The notes beneath the pieces are model-generated. The model did not search any database. It worked only from the letters and a program-made list of their open reading frames with translations, and was not told the origin of the DNA. From Hedera helix (taxonomy: Eukaryota; Streptophyta; Magnoliopsida; Apiales; Araliaceae): DNA of 64,000 nucleotides. Position 1 is the stretch's first letter, and each line of letters begins with the position of its first letter. Made by a program: the position numbers and the translations under genes. Positions 61,301 through 64,000 of the stretch are shown piece by piece. The stretch lies in contig OX359264.1 of the NCBI GenBank assembly GCA_947179155.2, positions 58,679,202-58,743,201 on the forward strand. Direction: 5' to 3'.

Positions 61301-61914
61301 ACATGAGCTAAAAAGGCTTGACATCCGTTTTTCAATAAACGAATGACTTTATGGCTAGAAATAACAGTTATAGATTTCAATGGTTTAGTTGCTTGAATTT
61401 GCATGACAGGTTGATTAGGAATATGAAAACTAATAATCTTATGAAAACAATCAATTTTAGCATGATGGGTAGTCAACCAATCAATTCCTAAAATCACATC
61501 AAATTCACGCATCTCCAAAGAAATAAGGTCAACAGATAATGTGAGGTTGTTGATTTGAACTAGGCAAGATTTATAGACAGTAGATGTAATGGTCATTTCT
61601 CCTAATGGGGTTTCAACTGATAAGTCAAAGTCCAAGTTTTTAGGAGTTAAGTTTAAACGTTGAGCACATACAGGTGAGATAAAAGAATGGGTAGAGCCAG
61701 TATCTAACAAAGCGTAGACTTCACGAGAATTTATGAATAGCTTACCGGTTATCACCTCATTCGGTTTCTTGACTGTTATCGTCAAATCGAATCCCGAATA
61801 CTTCATTCGGATCTTCACGTATTTCAACCATGGGAATACCACTGAATAATTTTCTAGCAAACTGTTTCTCGGGTTCATCAACTTCATCAGTAGTAAGGTA
61901 CCAATGATTTCCAT
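58324..61914 (-). pseudogene. Broken pol of gypsy element 3
   Basis: It has the same domain order as element 1. The protease and leader part (61914-61225) ends at TAA 61225-61227 in the EFPDVFP region, where element 1 has Glu. RT, RNase H and integrase run open at 61134-58861 (757 residues), ended by TGA 58861-58863 where element 1 has CGA. Another TGA (58645-58647) precedes the final chromodomain stretch (58644-58324). The integrase lacks three residues (IVS) just before the second catalytic Asp. The HHCC histidine is present. The protease differs from element 1 in a cluster, with TPKNLDFDLSVETPLGEMTI in place of a different segment. Confidence 0.95.
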
Positions 61915-62377
61915 TAAAATAGTATTTTCGATAGACTGCAGTTTCCACGATAGTGACTAACTTAACCTGAATTCCTCTAAATTGTAACGCCCAAAAGTAT
62001 AGAAACATCATTTTTAAATAATCTTGAAAATCATAGCTGGAACACCATAAATCCCAAAGACTAATATGAAAAGTCCATATATTCTGATCCTTTGTTATAG
62101 AGCATAACCAGGTGATATCACTCTCCCAATTAGTGAGTAAATTAAAGGCAATAATTTCCGCAAGTTCGTTACTTCCTTTAATTGCTTCTAAGAATGGATC
62201 TGGAACGACTGTAGCAGAGCTTTCACCTTCATCCTTACTGGATAGAACACGCATAATTTTTGCCTTAGGCAAATGATTCAACTCTGAGTTTGTAAGAAGA
62301 TTATTCGTCGCCTCTTGTTTTGCAGCTACATTTGTTTCGGTAATTTCATAGTTAACCTCCTGATTTCCAGATGCCAT
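61757..62377 (-). CDS. ORF1 in the gag position of gypsy element 3, function unknown
   Basis: 206 residues, with Lys at 19 and Asp near 114, as in element 2. It is open from end to end although pol downstream has three stops. It shows no gag or zinc-knuckle motif. Its frame overlaps the protease frame as in the other copies. Confidence 0.6.
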   Translation of the reverse strand: MASGNQEVNYEITETNVAAKQEATNNLLTNSELNHLPKAKIMRVLSSKDEGESSATVVPDPFLEAIKGSNELAEIIAFNLLTNWESDITWLCSITKDQNIWTFHISLWDLWCSSYDFQDYLKMMFLYFWALQFRGIQVKLVTIVETAVYRKYYFNGNHWYLTTDEVDEPEKQFARKLFSGIPMVEIREDPNEVFGIRFDDNSQETE

Positions 62378-62566
62378 AATTAACTGTGGTCACAAAATAA
62401 ATGTTAGTTCAAATAAACTGACTCATCTCTTCATGTTCCTACATTCAAATCGATTCATTAGATAAAAAAAAAATCTAATTTAGGTAGGACACACTAGTGA
62501 TTGATTCTATTCGTCTCTCCCCTTCTAGTTCTAACCCCAGATCTTCATTAAAGACCATATCCCTAA

Positions 62567-62578
62567 GCTCTGATGCCA
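62567..62578 (-). other. tRNA-iMet primer binding site, element 3
   Basis: In sense orientation TGGCATCAGAGC, with the same single mismatch to the canonical site as element 1. Confidence 0.9.
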
Positions 62579-62580
62579 AC

Positions 62581-64000
62581 TGTGACGCCCCCAAATCTGG
62601 GCCCACACAGCCCAAACTTGAGTCGTCAAAATACTACAACAAAATTATTACAACAAAGCACAACGTACAACAATACAGTGTATAATAATACACAACTAAG
62701 TCTTCACTATTATTGCCACACTATTTTACAAAACGTGAAAACTATGATAACTATTCCTCGGACCCTCACTCCATTCCCCGGCTAGACCCTGTTATGTTTT
62801 CATCTCCTGTTGAAAAACAATGGAATAAAAGAAAGGGTGAGCTCAAATAGCCCAGTAAAGAATATCATGACTAAGATAATGACGAATAAATTATCATTAG
62901 TCTTCAACAGTTGAGTTCTTGATAGAATACAATAGACTACAAGGTTTATATCAAAAACTGCAGTTAAATTCTTAAACAACGTTCAGATCAATAATAGCAG
63001 CGGAATGAGTAATCTATTAGAAGAATAATGCAGACTATAATGTCCACTCGGTTCTCTTTTTAGGAAAAACATCATCAACTTTTATCATCTGAAATATCAT
63101 TAGTCAAGATAATACAAATTCACAGTTCCTGATCATAATCATGCACATCAACAGTTCATCTTTGTACTACGGGCCAAAGATATTCAATATAGCACCAACG
63201 GTCATGATTATACCAGATTCAGCCTTTGGTCATAATCATACCAAACAACAGTTCATCTTTGCACTACGGGCCAAAGAGAACATTCACCACGTGCCATAAA
63301 AGACACCGAACAGATGTATCGCCTTTAACCTATTATATCGCCTTTAACCTATCATCTGTTCAACAAATATATCACATCTGTGCCCCCGGCCACAGATATT
63401 CACAACAGCTTGATTTTTGGATGATTAGAATGATATAAATGATGAACAGAATAAATAGGATAACAATAAGTATCGGAAGTTTACTTTGTACAGATTCAAA
63501 TAATGTCCAAATTGTCAACATGATGTGGAGTGAAATTTAAAAATGATATTCAAGATCCACAGTTCAGAATAACGGTTACAATTCAATAGAAAGGTTCACG
63601 TAAATAGGAAGGTTCAGTTGAAATAATGAAGTTCAACTATTATGGAACATATAATATTTTCAGGAATTATAGAAGCAATAGTTCCATAATAAATTTCGAT
63701 TTAGGAGTATGAAAGAAAATAATATCCCTTACCGTAGCAGGTTTGATTAACAAAAGGTGAAGGAAATTAATACAAAGGGTTATTCACCAACAGGCGGCAA
63801 TCCGCTCCGTAAGGTTATTCCCACAATTTAATAGAATTTGAGTACAAAGAGTTATTCACCAAACAGGCGGCAATCCGCTCCGTAAGGTTATTCCCACAAT
63901 TTAATAGAATTTGAGTACAAAGAGTTATTCACCAAACAGGCGGCAATCCGCTCCGTAAGGTTATTCCCACAATTTAATAGAATTTGAGTACAAAGAGTTA
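62581..64000 (-). repeat. 5' LTR of gypsy element 3, partial
   Basis: The first 1,420 bp inward from the primer site, starting at TGTGACGCCCCC. It looks identical to the matching part of 55335-56755. Two or more leader units are visible at 63777-63990 before the window ends. Confidence 0.95.

Larger units (their letters stand above)
55335..64000 (-). mobile_element. Ty3/gypsy retrotransposon, element 3 (minus strand, partial at the window edge)
   Basis: Same family as elements 1 and 2, in the opposite orientation. The 3' LTR (55335-58328), purine tract, pol, ORF1 and primer site are complete. The 5' LTR starts at 62581 and runs off the right edge. The presumed target duplication TCTTA lies at 55330-55334; its partner is outside. 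LTR parts in view look identical over about 1.4 kb, so insertion was recent. Confidence 0.95.

Overview
This is nuclear DNA of a flowering plant, most likely a eudicot. It is AT-rich, with intron-containing genes, an INDETERMINATE-DOMAIN (IDD) zinc-finger gene, LTR retrotransposons primed by initiator tRNA-Met, Helitron-like elements and many TA microsatellites. One host gene looks intact: the IDD factor on the minus strand at 1601-4435 (three exons, 536 codons). Most of the rest is transposable elements nested in each other, with two kinds of broken host gene between them.

Layout. 1-1600: intergenic, possibly the 5' end of a gene running off the left edge. 1601-4435: IDD gene. 4740-8940: AT-rich sequence with a ~750 bp direct repeat (6231-6981 and 7550-8299). 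8944-19384: gypsy element 1, complete, TSD ATTTT. 19390-20330: remains of the repeat it landed in. 20334-21415: foldback element. 21416-30965: gypsy element 2 (TSD TATAT), inserted at the right tip of the foldback. 31000-34110: TIR element holding a second TIR element (31265-33210). 34974-35560: small TIR element. 35714-36112: short Helitron-like element. 36113-43300: mostly AT-rich unassigned DNA, with a minisatellite (39100-39790) and a doubtful gene remnant (38810-41040). 43313-43560: broken NF-YB gene. 43577-45487: Helitron-like element with a ~760 bp trinucleotide array. 45490-55334: duplicated segment with three partial HAK/KUP potassium-transporter copies; a degenerate copia element (45775-50573) sits in the coding tail of one. 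55335-64000: gypsy element 3, minus strand, running off the right edge.

The three gypsy copies are one family. They have ~3.0-3.1 kb LTRs, a tRNA-iMet primer site, and a pol reading protease, reverse transcriptase, RNase H, integrase and a C-terminal chromodomain-like region, which fits a Tekay/Del-type chromovirus. LTR pairs differ at only about nine visible positions, so the insertions are recent. Yet no copy has a recognisable gag: a 206-residue ORF without zinc knuckle or gag motifs fills that place in all three. Pol is broken differently in each copy. This suggests a family moved in trans, with an unexplained ORF1, and is the most interesting signal here. Patches of clustered divergence in elements 2 and 3 suggest template switching. 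The LTR leader is long, carries three tandem arrays and has splice-like sites.

Limits: boundaries come from reading by eye; family names rest on recognised motifs, not searches; identities are approximate counts.
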